Assembly (NCBI GenBank): GCA_037389465.1
Contig: JAZARR010000231.1
Coordinates: 868,001 to 932,000 of the forward strand
DNA length: 64,000 nucleotides
Source of the DNA: Baylisascaris procyonis
Lineage: Eukaryota; Nematoda; Chromadorea; Rhabditida; Ascarididae
Reading direction: 5' to 3'
Shown here in pieces: positions 29,501-40,330 of the stretch. A model generated the notes under the pieces. It saw only the letters and a list, made by a program, of their open reading frames with translations. It did no database searches and was not told the origin of the DNA. The stretch's first letter is position 1; the number at the start of each line of letters is the position of its first letter. The position numbers were made by a program, and so were the translations under genes.

Positions 29501-30601
29501 CGTCTAATAACGAATGAAAGTTGAGAATAAAGCAGATACCATGTTCTCTCGATATTTACCCGCAAGAAATGGTACTCTTTATCCATTTGCACTCTCGTTT
29601 ACCAAACATCCATGATGATATACACAGCGGAAATAATGCCCCATTGCATTAGCGAATTTCAACGATGAGCAATCAATATTAACTATTCATTCCATTCCAC
29701 ATTCGCTCAGACTCAAGATGGCCAGCGCTAATAAACCCCTTTATCTCATTTTTTGCTTATATGCGATGCATTATTACTGAAGCGGAAATCTTATGTTTTC
29801 GTACTACCTGCAAGCGGGAAAGGGATAGAAGCAGTGGAGACTAATTTGGCATTAATCCGAAAATTTTGCAAAATGCTAATACATTTACTACCATTCTCCA
29901 TAAATTTCCAATCGCACGTTTGTACTAGTAGACGCGTGCGCAACTTTTGTATAATATAGGGAATAATGTGGTAAGTATGTGTGCGTTGTTTATTTATTCA
30001 TTTATACATTCATTTGCTTGTTTAAGCACCTCTTTATGCATTTATTTGTTCAGTTGCTTACTTGCTGTTTGCCCATCCACTTATTTTTTAAATGCTTATC
30101 TATTTATTTCATTTATTTATCAATTTTTGATTCATTTATTTATTTGTTTATTTGTTTATTCGTTTACTACTTTATCTACTTATTGATTCACCTGTTTATT
30201 AAGTTTCATTTGTTTATACCTATTCCTTCATGGCCAAGTAGGATCATCAACCATCCTTCTTCCTCGATCACGTGTCCCATCGCAATATTTTACGTGATGA
30301 ACGAACACATACCTTTTTAAATAATCTGTTATGGATGCAATTAATTTTCGACCATATTAGAAAAACAAACAATGAATACAATTCATTGGATCTTTTCTTG
30401 CAGGCGCAGTTGCATCATTACCAACAAACGAAGCAGAAAATCATCTCTGGTGAGGAATTGGGTGCCGGTATGCCCGACAACGATGAGACCAGTGAGGCGT
30501 CCGACGATGAGGGCAACAATTTCTCGGTGTATGAGTGTCCGGGTCTTGCGCCAACCGGTGACATTGAAGTGCAAAACCCTAACTTTGACTCGCGCCCATG
30601 A
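14094..30601 (+). CDS. cab-1: CAB-1 / NPDC1 family single-pass membrane protein
   Basis: Six exons are seen: 14094-14157, 18384-18524, 25773-26015, 26786-26852, 27249-27360 and 30404-30601 (TGA). Junction phases are 1, 1, 1, 2 and 0, all matching, giving 274 residues. Exon 1 encodes a signal peptide (MWQPLLPALLLIHASWA). Residues 22 to about 145 are an acidic extracellular part (YYPDDEYIPRGNVQYDPEKL). One membrane span follows at about 146-168 (AVATVCTVGAVVGAVSGAYY). The cytoplasmic tail has a Lys-rich stretch, then AYK|AQLHHYQQTKQ, and ends with VYECPGLAPTGDIEVQNPNF, the hallmark of NPDC1 proteins. In C. elegans the homologue CAB-1 binds the Rab3 exchange factor AEX-3 and acts in neurons; that is family knowledge. 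Introns are very large (up to 7.2 kb), so a divergent extra exon in the extracellular part could have been missed. The start codon is chosen because it begins the signal peptide. Confidence 0.88.
14158..18383. other. Intron 1 of the CAB-1/NPDC1 gene
   Basis: The donor is GTCAGT at 14158 and the acceptor is CATTTCAG ending at 18383. One 78-codon open stretch (about 17461-17694, plus strand) looks protein-like, but its frame cannot join the flanking phase-1 exons, because that route hits a stop. A GA-rich purine tract occupies 18071-18120. Nothing else is recognisable. Confidence 0.7.
18071..18120 (+). repeat. GA-rich purine tract
   Basis: About 50 bases are nearly all A and G with several GGG and GGGG runs, inside intron 1. 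Similar short tracts occur near 6331-6356, 21584-21610, 58391-58430 and 60852-60872. Confidence 0.7.
20331..20375. repeat. Inverted repeat / hairpin, 17-bp arms
   Basis: The left arm TTAATAAGTTGTATAGT (20331-20347) pairs with ACTATACAACTTACTAA (20359-20375) with one mismatch across an 11-base loop. It lies in intron 2 of the CAB-1/NPDC1 gene. Confidence 0.85.
23187..23238. repeat. Inverted repeat / hairpin, 18-bp arms
   Basis: The left arm TATCCGCAATAATTCTGA (23187-23204) pairs with TCAGAATTACTGCGGATA (23221-23238) with one mismatch. The loop is 16 bases and AT-rich. It lies 25 bases upstream of a (TA)n tract. Confidence 0.88.
23263..23302. repeat. (TA)n microsatellite
   Basis: A TA dinucleotide run of about 40 bp lies in intron 2 of the CAB-1/NPDC1 gene, just downstream of a hairpin. 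Confidence 0.93.
25395..25425 (+). repeat. C-rich homopolymer-like run
   Basis: A CTCCCTCCC run continues into a long stretch of C broken by single A residues. It is exceptional for this AT-rich window. Confidence 0.8.
26526..26596. repeat. (TA)n microsatellite
   Basis: A dinucleotide run of about 71 bp lies in intron 3 of the CAB-1/NPDC1 gene, about 190 bases before the transmembrane exon. Confidence 0.93.
27361..30403. other. Intron 5 of the CAB-1/NPDC1 gene
   Basis: The donor is GTAGCA and the acceptor is TTCTTGCAG. Its 3' end (29986-30190) is a degenerate TTTATT/TTCATT simple repeat, which makes a spurious Tyr/Phe/Ile-rich open frame. No exon was found inside. Confidence 0.65.
29986..30190 (+). 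repeat. Degenerate TTTATT-type simple repeat
   Basis: Irregular TTTATT, TTCATT and TTTGTT units run for about 200 bases in the last intron of the CAB-1/NPDC1 gene. Confidence 0.75.
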
Positions 30602-30655
30602 GCGGCATTTTTCGTCCCGCCATGTCGAAGCATATAATCAAGCCCCCATTTTACC

Positions 30656-30661
30656 AATAAA
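30656..30661 (+). promoter_or_regulatory. Poly(A) signal AATAAA of the CAB-1/NPDC1 gene
   Basis: The hexamer lies 55 bases after the TGA, a normal nematode 3' UTR length. Confidence 0.65.
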
Positions 30662-32906
30662 AAACCACAACAACATAAAAAACAAAAGTGCATGCAAATA
30701 CATTTCTCAACCTTATCGGTATTTGTCATTCGTCCTCCTCTGTGTTTACCTCTGCACTATTCTAGCATTCTGAAGATCCCTTTCTACGGTCATATCAATG
30801 CCCCCATTTCAAGTCATCAAAGAGTATAGGAAGTAATTCCTTCATTATACAGCTTCTTATTTCCGATTTTTTTTCCATAACTCGCTTCTCATACTTGCAT
30901 ATTGCTATACTATACATGAATGTCTGTCAACAAGCACGATTCGGTGGAATAATACTGTGCTGCGCGATGTGTGTACGTTATAGCAATCGCTCGTTTATGA
31001 ATGGATATCAAAGAGTGCATACGATAAACTTCTATTGAGCCGTTCAAGGATCGTTGCATTTCTCCACTTTGCTGGAAAAAAAAAAAGATGCTTCAAGAGT
31101 GCACAAATTCATCCATTTACAACTTTAGGAAAGAGCTTGCAACAGTTTCCACGTTTTTATATCATTGATACCTGCGTAACAATCTCATTTATCATCCACG
31201 TAACTGTTTACGATGAAGAGGAATATTAACTTGGCAGTACTGACGGCTGAAACTGGAAGAAATTGAATGAGGAAAAATAACAAAACAGGAATGACAGTAG
31301 CTTTACTTTTCGGCTTTTCGAAGCAACATTAACACATGGACACATTATTACAGTGAAATCTGCCTCATCGTTTTTGAATGTCACATGTTTAAAAGATTTG
31401 TAATCTAACAATTTTAATTTCCTTAGTCAATTTAAAATTGCACAACTTTTCGTACTAATCAGTGAGTCCAGTTTACTGATCAGTATGAAAAGTTGTTCAA
31501 ATTTAATTCCGATACTAGTGAGAAGGATTTTGCAGATGTACTGCTTTCTGTAGAGAAGGATTTTACAGGACCGAATCTTTCGGCAGATGAGGCAGATTTT
31601 CACTGAAGTAGGACAGTAAGAAGAAGTGAGCAAACATAATTACCTGATCAATGAGAAGGATTTGAGAAATTTATATCTCTGAATAGAACGATGGCACAAT
31701 TTTAAATCTATAAGTAGAGAGAAAAATAATGCAAATTTAACTCAGTGTAGCTATGCAAGCTTATCTCCTCGTTGAGCAATCAGAATCGTGCAAGATGTGC
31801 TCTCTGGTATGGCAATTAGCGATGCGGTAGAATTGTTCTTCACTGCATATGCATAATCTCCAAGATGCTGGCTGCTATGTTTTGCGGTTGAATTCAGTAT
31901 TTTTTGTTTCCGATGTGCCGAGTGGCTTATTTCTAACGTTTATGGATATCGTCTCGGTTTTTTCATTACTGCAAGGTGAGAGCGTTCGTTGTCGACAAGA
32001 AACCCACTGTGACGCTGTAAATAGAGAGGGGAAAATTTTAATTGAAGGGTGTGGACTGACGACGCAACGTGAGATTTCAAAAGCGATTCAAAACAACCGA
32101 TCTTAGCAGCAAGTATTGATGATATAAGCAAGCTTAATCGATATACCTGTGCTACCTTTCAACTCACGATCTAATCACTAGCTGGATTCACAGTCCGAAC
32201 CAGTGGAGAATAAAACTATCGTGCCATTGCAATCTAATGCACTTTGTAGACTTTGCAAAACATGTTTGTATAAGATTGAGGAATCCGAATACCGGAGCTT
32301 GCAATGGAATTAATTATAAGAACCTGCAATGTAAATTGATGGGCAGTTCAATAAATGCAGTGTTATTCCAAAAATTGCAGATTCCTATACAATATTTTCA
32401 AATCATTGAATATAGAAAATTTGCTGGAGATTCCGTTCGCATGAAAGCAAATAACCGAACTTTCTACACGTCACCTACAGTTTTATTATATCCCACTGAA
32501 ATTTTATGTTGGACTAGAAAACTATAAGTGCCAAAAAAGTGTGAAAGCATTTATTGACAAGAAAATATTGAAAAATTCAGGATTAGTGACACAATGCCTC
32601 AATTCTGTTGAATATGTCGCCAAATATCTCAAAATGCACAGTTCCGTTCTAACACTTTTGTGACAGGGAGCAATGAGGGTGTTGTGCGCTTTCTAACTTC
32701 GCAAAGAGTGTGGCTATTACCGAAAGCATTTTCACGCATGTGTGGCTATTACTCCTAAAAGCATTTTCACGTCCAAACTACTCTGAGAAACGCATTATCA
32801 AGAAATAGAGCTTTCTGAGATCTTTGCGTGCGATGAACTTATCAGATACATTTTTGCCTTCGTTATATTCATTCAGTTCACTAATTTTTGCAAAATAAAC
32901 CCAAAA
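30662..32906. other. Intergenic region between the CAB-1/NPDC1 gene and the Ser/Arg/Lys-rich gene
   Basis: It contains a hairpin (31442-31496), three AGAAGGATTT motifs shortly after it (near 31519, 31554 and 31644), and a short direct repeat around 32706-32775. Two plus-strand open frames of 85 and 96 codons (31849-32106 and 32237-32527) have no supporting splice or family signal. The promoter of the next gene is presumably at its right end. Confidence 0.5.
31442..31496. repeat. Inverted repeat / hairpin, 22-bp arms
   Basis: The arms at 31442-31463 and 31475-31496 are reverse complements with two mismatches and an 11-base loop. The core of the left arm is ACAACTTTTCGTACTAATC. Confidence 0.85.
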
Positions 32907-35900
32907 ATGGAGGAAAAATTCCACGCTTTCCTGTTGATCCTGGTGGCCATCTCTTTTCTATTGCTTCATCTTGTCGGCTGACCTGCCTGATCTTGCGATG
33001 ACACGAGCTCACATTTGTCTCTCTTCCTCGTGAGGAAATCGAAGAACTTCATTACAGATGGGATTTTGACGATAACCACGTGGTTTTTTGCACTAACCAT
33101 AGCTTGGCTATGTAGACCTGGTAACCGGAAGCGAGATAATGAAACATCAAAGAAAATACGTCGACAACTGGCTAAATTAGAACACATACGACGGAGGGAC
33201 CGCAAACGACAGCGGCAGCACTCAGGTATAGGTGAACTTCAAACAGTTACATCAAATCTTGGTTCGTTAATCGTTTGCTTGGTATTTACCAATGCTTGTT
33301 GTTGAATTCTTTCTTTTTTTAGTCTTATGTTTTGTTAAGCCGCGTTCTGGGGAAAATGCTTGTGATGCATTCAAGGGAAGGAGGAAGTGACAAGAGAAAG
33401 GACTGAGACGGAGTCATTTGATCTCATAGACTTTCTGAAATTATTTTTTTCCGATCTTTGAGATCATCAGGATACGGTAAGAAGGGAAATTTTGCAGGTC
33501 AATCCTTGATCCTTCTATTCATGCGTTAATTTTATGGATCTACTGTTCACAACATGAATATAACACTGTTTTTATGTTCATTGTTCATGTCCATGTTTTT
33601 TATGCTCATATTCATGAACCTACTTCGATCTCCATTCACAATTTATTGGGGTTGTATGTAAGAGAGTAAATTAACCTAATGAATAATAAATAGAAATTAC
33701 AAGCCAAATATTTTGAACTGATGAAAAATTCCGTTTCTCTTTGGTGGACGAGTCATGATTTCCCGAATATTTACTAGCCATTCATGTTTCCTGTAGAAAT
33801 GAAACGACAAACTTTGCGTTTTGAACGTAGAAAATTTCATTTTTATCTCCCTATCAGAATTCAAATAGAGAAATCACTTGCACAGTGAATGTGAGATGTC
33901 AAGCAAGCAATGCTGAAATTCATTTCACATACTTATCAAATTTTACCTCCTTTCAGAATATGGACTTGAACGAGAATCACTTCAACTCGAGTAAGCAAAT
34001 TTTTCAAAATCTCCGACATATAAAGTAATACTTTTTATCCGTCCTTACGAGTTGCATATGCAAAACGCACCATAATCAATGATGTTGTATCTGTGCACAC
34101 ATACAGATGCGCCTATCATGCAGTCCCAGTTAGCGAATATGAAGATGCTGCGAAGTTTATGAGTCCAATATATACCTTACGATATCTTCATATCTTATAC
34201 TTCAGTTACAAAATCTCTCAACTGGACCCATCAACTTCACGAAGACTAGCTAAGTAACGATGAATCATGCCTTTGTTTTAAAGGTACCTATAAAAAATGA
34301 GCTGTAACCAAACCAATAAGTTGTTAGAGAGCTACACGAAGTGCTCGACCACAATACCTCATCAAAGTGACAAGCAAAGTTGATATTTTTATGCAGCATC
34401 TCGGTGAGACATTCTTTTAATCAAGTTCTTTGGGTCTCTATAAATATCGAGTTGAACATCAGCTTGCAACTTTTTGTCGTCAATGAACAAGAAACGAACT
34501 ATTAATGTTTGATTTCAGGAATCAAAAAGGATCAAGAACGCCACCTGCAAGTCTTAAATTTGATTGTCGTTTATTATGTCTACGTTTCATGCTTTGCCAT
34601 CATAAAGAGCGAATAGCGAATTTCCTCTCAATCAGTTTTTCTCTACTACTCTCCTTGCCTTTGCCCGCTTCGATCGTTTTTTTTTCTTTTTACCTCAATG
34701 TGCTGAGAAAAATAGAGAAGTTGTGTAGAGCTCCATATTCTTTATAGAACCCTAAACATCTAAAATCAACTTCGATCATTCTAAAGACGGTTCAATTGCG
34801 CTTGATGTAGATGTGTGATATTACTATACACCCTGACGCACTAATGAACTTGTGCTACATTGATGGTCAAATTGTTTTCTAGCGCAAAAGAGATGTGGTA
34901 GAAGTGGGTCCTTGGGCAGCAAAGAAGTCGGATGTTAAACTACAGCGAATTCACAGAGTCCCTGATGAACGTCAACGAAATAGTGCGAGTTCGTCTCTAT
35001 TATTTTGGCCAGCCGGACGTTATAAAATATTTCCATCAAATGTATTGAGCGAATACACGACGTTACGAAAGGAATCATTACTTTACCAAAATTGCAAGAA
35101 ATTACTGCGGAGAGATTAGATGGAGCATACGTGAAAAATTCGCTGATAAAAACCAATTTTTTTCCATTTCAAATGGTCACGTGCAAAACATTTACTAAAG
35201 AGTGGTTGCACTTATATTCAGCATCAGAAAGTGTATATACAGGCATAGGTTGTGTCCTCATATGCAGTTACAAAGAGTTGTGTAAGCCTTATTCCTGAAA
35301 TTTCAGGAAGTCCATCACAACGGTATGGTTTCATGAATTGTTGCTTGCAGAATCAAAGTCGAACACTTTATAATTGAACTTCGATCAAAAGTGTTAGTTG
35401 AAATCTTGAATGACAAATCTTTCTGCTATGAATTTCACGTTTTGAATTTCGGTTCGAGCTATATATGGGTGCAAAATTTTAGATGCTCAACTTTTCGAGA
35501 GTATTAATTGTTCTTCATATTAAATACTTAAAGGAAAAAAATAGTTTGTCTTTCTGAAAATCATCTATCATATACATATGAACGCAGTGATCTTGTGAAA
35601 ATTCCGTAATCTTATAATGAAATGATCGAAGCAGGAAAGAAGGTATCCTTTTGGAAAAGCTCGACGATCTTCAGATTAGCAAGCGTCAAAGAAAGGAAAA
35701 TAAAATAGGTATGAATACCTTTGGATACTCTATTCTTTCGAGTGAAGTAGTTTCATTCCATGAAAGGGATATCAGGTAAAAGTAAGAAACAACCGCTATG
35801 CTACTCTTCACAAGGAATAACTGAAAATCTTCCCCATAAGAAGGCAGAAGTATAGCATTTTTTCGCCTTGTTCTTCAAACATATGAGGTGGAAGGAGGTG

Positions 35901-38900
35901 GGACAAGGGGCTAGGTTTTGAATGAAAGCAATGTTGCTATATTTGTTTCTAGTGAAAACATGCACGCATATATGACAAAAGTTATAACATATGATACGTG
36001 ACGAACAGTTTAAACACCTGTCACTGCTACAATAAATCATGCAGCGTTTGTTTTCCACATTCATTAGCATTTGCATTTATGAGACAGTTTTTGCATACTT
36101 ATCAAGCAAGTCACCATATTGATCAAATTTGCATAGTGGAGTGCATTTTGCTAGACCTGCCCTGCCTGCTGTTGCCGCAAAGTGTATTCATGTGGATTTA
36201 CATCGTTTCATTGCTTTCGCTACGTCTTACTTTCACAATATAACAATATTTACTTTTCAGCCGAGCCTGATGTCGAATTAACTCAAAGCGAGAACTCCAT
36301 ACGAAGTAAAATATTCCCACATTTTCCTTGCACTCTATTCCAAGCAGAACGCAGCTTTCAAATAAATCAAAGTTTACTCTCGCGCATATTTGCAAATTCT
36401 CATCTTTTTTGCATGATCTTCTTTTCGATTGTTCTTTTTTGCATGATATTATTGTTCTTTTCGAGAAATATGCCAAAGAGGTTTAATTCCTGTTTCAGTG
36501 CATTTTCAGCAGTAAAATTTTCGTTGGAATTATTTCGCCTGTGTAGTGTTTTACCTGGTTGATCGTTCATAATGCCTATCTGGGCGACATTCACATTCTC
36601 ATTCATCAACATATGACATTTTATCCCCACTTCACACGCCTTTGCTAACAATTCTATAAACAATGTCACTTTATTTCATGCACATGGACTCTTAGGTCCG
36701 AAGCTTTATATAGCAAGCAGATTGCAGTACAACGGCTTTCTCAACTAGATGCACTTTCTTTTTTGTATTACAAATTTCTTCTGTTAAATGCAATCAGTAG
36801 ATGATTGTTAATTCATCGCATGAATGTAATAAAGTTCACTTTTTCCATGTATCACTTCGGATTCGGCAGCATTTATAGGCGATTGAAAAATGTTTCGCAT
36901 ACTTTAGACGGCAATCATAAAGAACATCACAAATCCGATCTCGATCACGAAGTTCATCGGTAAGCGATGCAATCGTTCTCCATCATTCGATTTCTTCCCA
37001 TACGAAGTTGTTCATGTCCTATGCAATATCTCATAAACCCGGCTGTAGTATAACAATGAGCCTATTAATCTCCTCTTCTCACTGTTTTCGACCATTCGCA
37101 AATGCTGGATCTCGTTTGTTCTAAAGGCTGAATGCACAGTCGATAACTAGGGTTAATCATTTCTTTTTTTTTTGCTGTCGAATAACTGGGCAAAATTCGA
37201 CTTATAAATTAGTGCCTTCCATAAAAAATCACGTGCAAAATATCACGAATAGAGAAAGTAAAATATTGCTAAGAATGTCTATTGTTGTGTAAATAAAACG
37301 TTCTAATGCAATCGGATTGCAGTAACGACGATTGGTTGCGACAAGTACGTCGATCAATGAAAGCAGAACTGATCGGTCCAGTGAAAAGTGTTCAGCGGTT
37401 AGCAAATGCATCTTCCATTTGCTACAAACGACTGTGTGAAATTGAAAGATAATTCATTTGATCAAGTCTGGCCTGGATTATAGCATTGAAGTCTTCCTAA
37501 GCACCTCTGACAACTGATGAATCAATGAGTAAGCAGACGAATCAGCTACATCTTTATTGAAAAGGAGACATGTAAAACGGCTAAAAAGTTTATTTGTGCT
37601 TTCAATGACACGTCGGATTTTTGAAAAATCAACCAGGCCGTATCACGACAAATTCATGCGCACTTTGAAATAGAAAGATTTTTGAAGGAATATAGAGCTT
37701 GAAGATGGAGGATTAAAGGGGCAATGGTAATGGTTGAGAAGTACTTTGCACCTACATCAATTATAGAAGATTTTGACTAATCCAACTGAATCTCACCTTA
37801 GTTATCCCATTTGTAATATCTGCCATAATCTAACGCTCTGAAAATCGTTTAAGTCACTCAGAGTTGGTATCAATTATTCGGTCACCTCCAGAAAGAAAAC
37901 TAACGAGTTGAAATTGATGTTACCTTTCTTGATTGCAAGTTGACCTGAGAATACCAACCTTCAAATGCATCACAATTATAGAACTGATAGCGACAGCTCG
38001 TCAAGCAGATCAACTTCCAGCAAGTCATCAAAGCGTGAATCTCATCATGATCTTCTACTTTCATCGCCTAGAGAACGGCGGCAACGATCCGAGCATCGGT
38101 GTTCGTTGATTTCTCCTTCGCAGTATTGCTAACTGCTGAGATTACCTATCATTTTGCTTAGAATCGGCGATTTCCTACTAAACTCGAGCTCAGAATATTG
38201 TTAAAGAAGCCGGAGTAAGCCCAATTAACGCAACCGGGTGACCAAAGGTCAACTGAGAGGCAGCCCGATGAACTACGGTCAAAATAATGGCTTTGTTCAG
38301 TGCAGATGCGCATCAAAATTTTCATATTCTACACATCGATAAAAAAGGGAGCAAAATCCTCATATATGTGATCGAATGCCTGCAAGATAATCCTGAACGA
38401 TAGGGGAGCCTTGATATTGAAACAGTGCTCGTGGATGGTGCAGTACAAAGGTCACTCGCTGATCTTAAATTTAATTTGTTACCAATCGGCCATCTGGTTA
38501 TCAGTTTTTCCTTTGCATAGTTCCAAACCGCTCGACTTGAGCAGTCATAAGAGAGAAGTTAGATTTTCTGCATTTCTACCGTTTTTAGCCGCAAACTCCT
38601 ACAACGACATGGACCATATCGCAGCAACAACACCACCTTATGCTCGAAGACAGAATGAACACTCGAATCGATCACACCGGTCGTCGAGCTCATGCAAAGA
38701 CAGGTTCGATTGAAGTGTTAGCTCATGAATGATTCGACTTTCGCCATTTGAAATATTGCAAATCGGATAAGCGAACACATTTTGTTTGCAATGAAGTTGC
38801 ACTTTGCAACGATTTTTTTTTTTTTTTTTTGCAAAAACTCCAAATATCAAACGCGGATGACGTCGAAAAACTTTATGACATCGAATAGATCACTAACAAC

Positions 38901-40267
38901 AAATGCAGCATCCATCTTGTTTATGCAACCACACTCACCGTTCCACTCCTTTGCATATATTCTTCAATTGCTGAGCTGATTTTTTCATCTTTTACGACAT
39001 AAGTTTTATAGAAAAACGAACAGCGATACAATTTCCTTTGAATCCTTACTCAATAAATGACGTATACATTATTGTCGCTGAACATCTTGAAAGAATGCTA
39101 ATGCACATCCAAGAACTATTTACATATATCTATGGCTCCTCGTTGCCACGTTTCTGAATATTTCATCTCATTAATGCTGATTTTGGATAAACGTTATTCA
39201 CATTTACGTATTATCATGAGACATATATTGGGTGTTACTCTGTATTGAAAGTTTAAAAGTAAGAGGCATCAGTTTTGTGCTCAAACTCCCTTGATATACG
39301 TCATTTTCTCGTCAAGCTCAGTGCGAAGCTATGAGTTCTGAATTGGTTTACTAATTCAGGAGCACTCCTTCGAAAAGATCGACATCCACGGCTCATTCTA
39401 CTAGTTCAAAGAAAGAGGCCCTCCTTCCATCGCCGAAGAAGAGGGGAAGCATTCCACAACTTCGAAGTTCGTTAAACTACTTTAAAACAATTCTAATGGC
39501 TTACTTCTTTTCCTCTCATTTGTTACAGTATCTGCACAAGATGACAGCTACCAGGCGCTTTCATTATGTCTTCATGTTTCGCATATTCCAATAACAGTGT
39601 CGTGCTAGATGATCTTTGGAACAGAGATAAGGATTGATGGGGAACAAATCGCCTAGAGAAAAGTGAGAGCAAGGTCAAGAAATTCCAAAAATAGCTCCGA
39701 AATGGTTGTCACGAATCACCAGGTTTATACAGATGTTCTCTTCATAGATGGAGATACAGATTCCAATGGGAGGTTTCTGAAAAGAAACACAGCTCATCTA
39801 GAAAATGTCAGAACTCGGGGTCCCTATTCAGTAACTTGGCAAGGTTTCTGATCTAAAACTAGCACTATATTCCTGGTAACACATCATGAAATGATAAAAG
39901 TTGATTTTTACCGATGTTGATATTCTTCAATATCAATTGAAGGGCACTTGACAAGCCACTAGAGGTGCTGAAAGGATTTTAGCAGTTCCAGTGATGATTT
40001 CTTATTTCTTCTTGCTGATTGATTATAATCATAGATTATCGCTGTGCTCACCAATTGAAAAGAGAAGGTTTACTTATGTATTTATTTGCAGACAAAATGG
40101 AGGAGCTCATTGCAACAACGCCGAAGCTTATTACCGATGATCGCCACAATTCGAGTCGTTCACATCGCTCACACAGTTCACAAAGAAGCAGGTCTCAGAT
40201 AATGATGGATGCATATATTGCTAATGTTTATTTACTCATTTACTTGTTTATTTATTTGCTTATTTAG

Positions 40268-40330
<63 letters not shown>

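Noticed and set aside
34883..35119. Plus-strand segment reading RKRDVVEVGPWAAKKSD after a CTAG acceptor, between two exons of the Ser/Arg/Lys-rich gene
   Set aside because: Its phase does not fit between the phase-2 junctions on either side, while the direct join 33990 to 35635 does. It may be an alternative exon at best.
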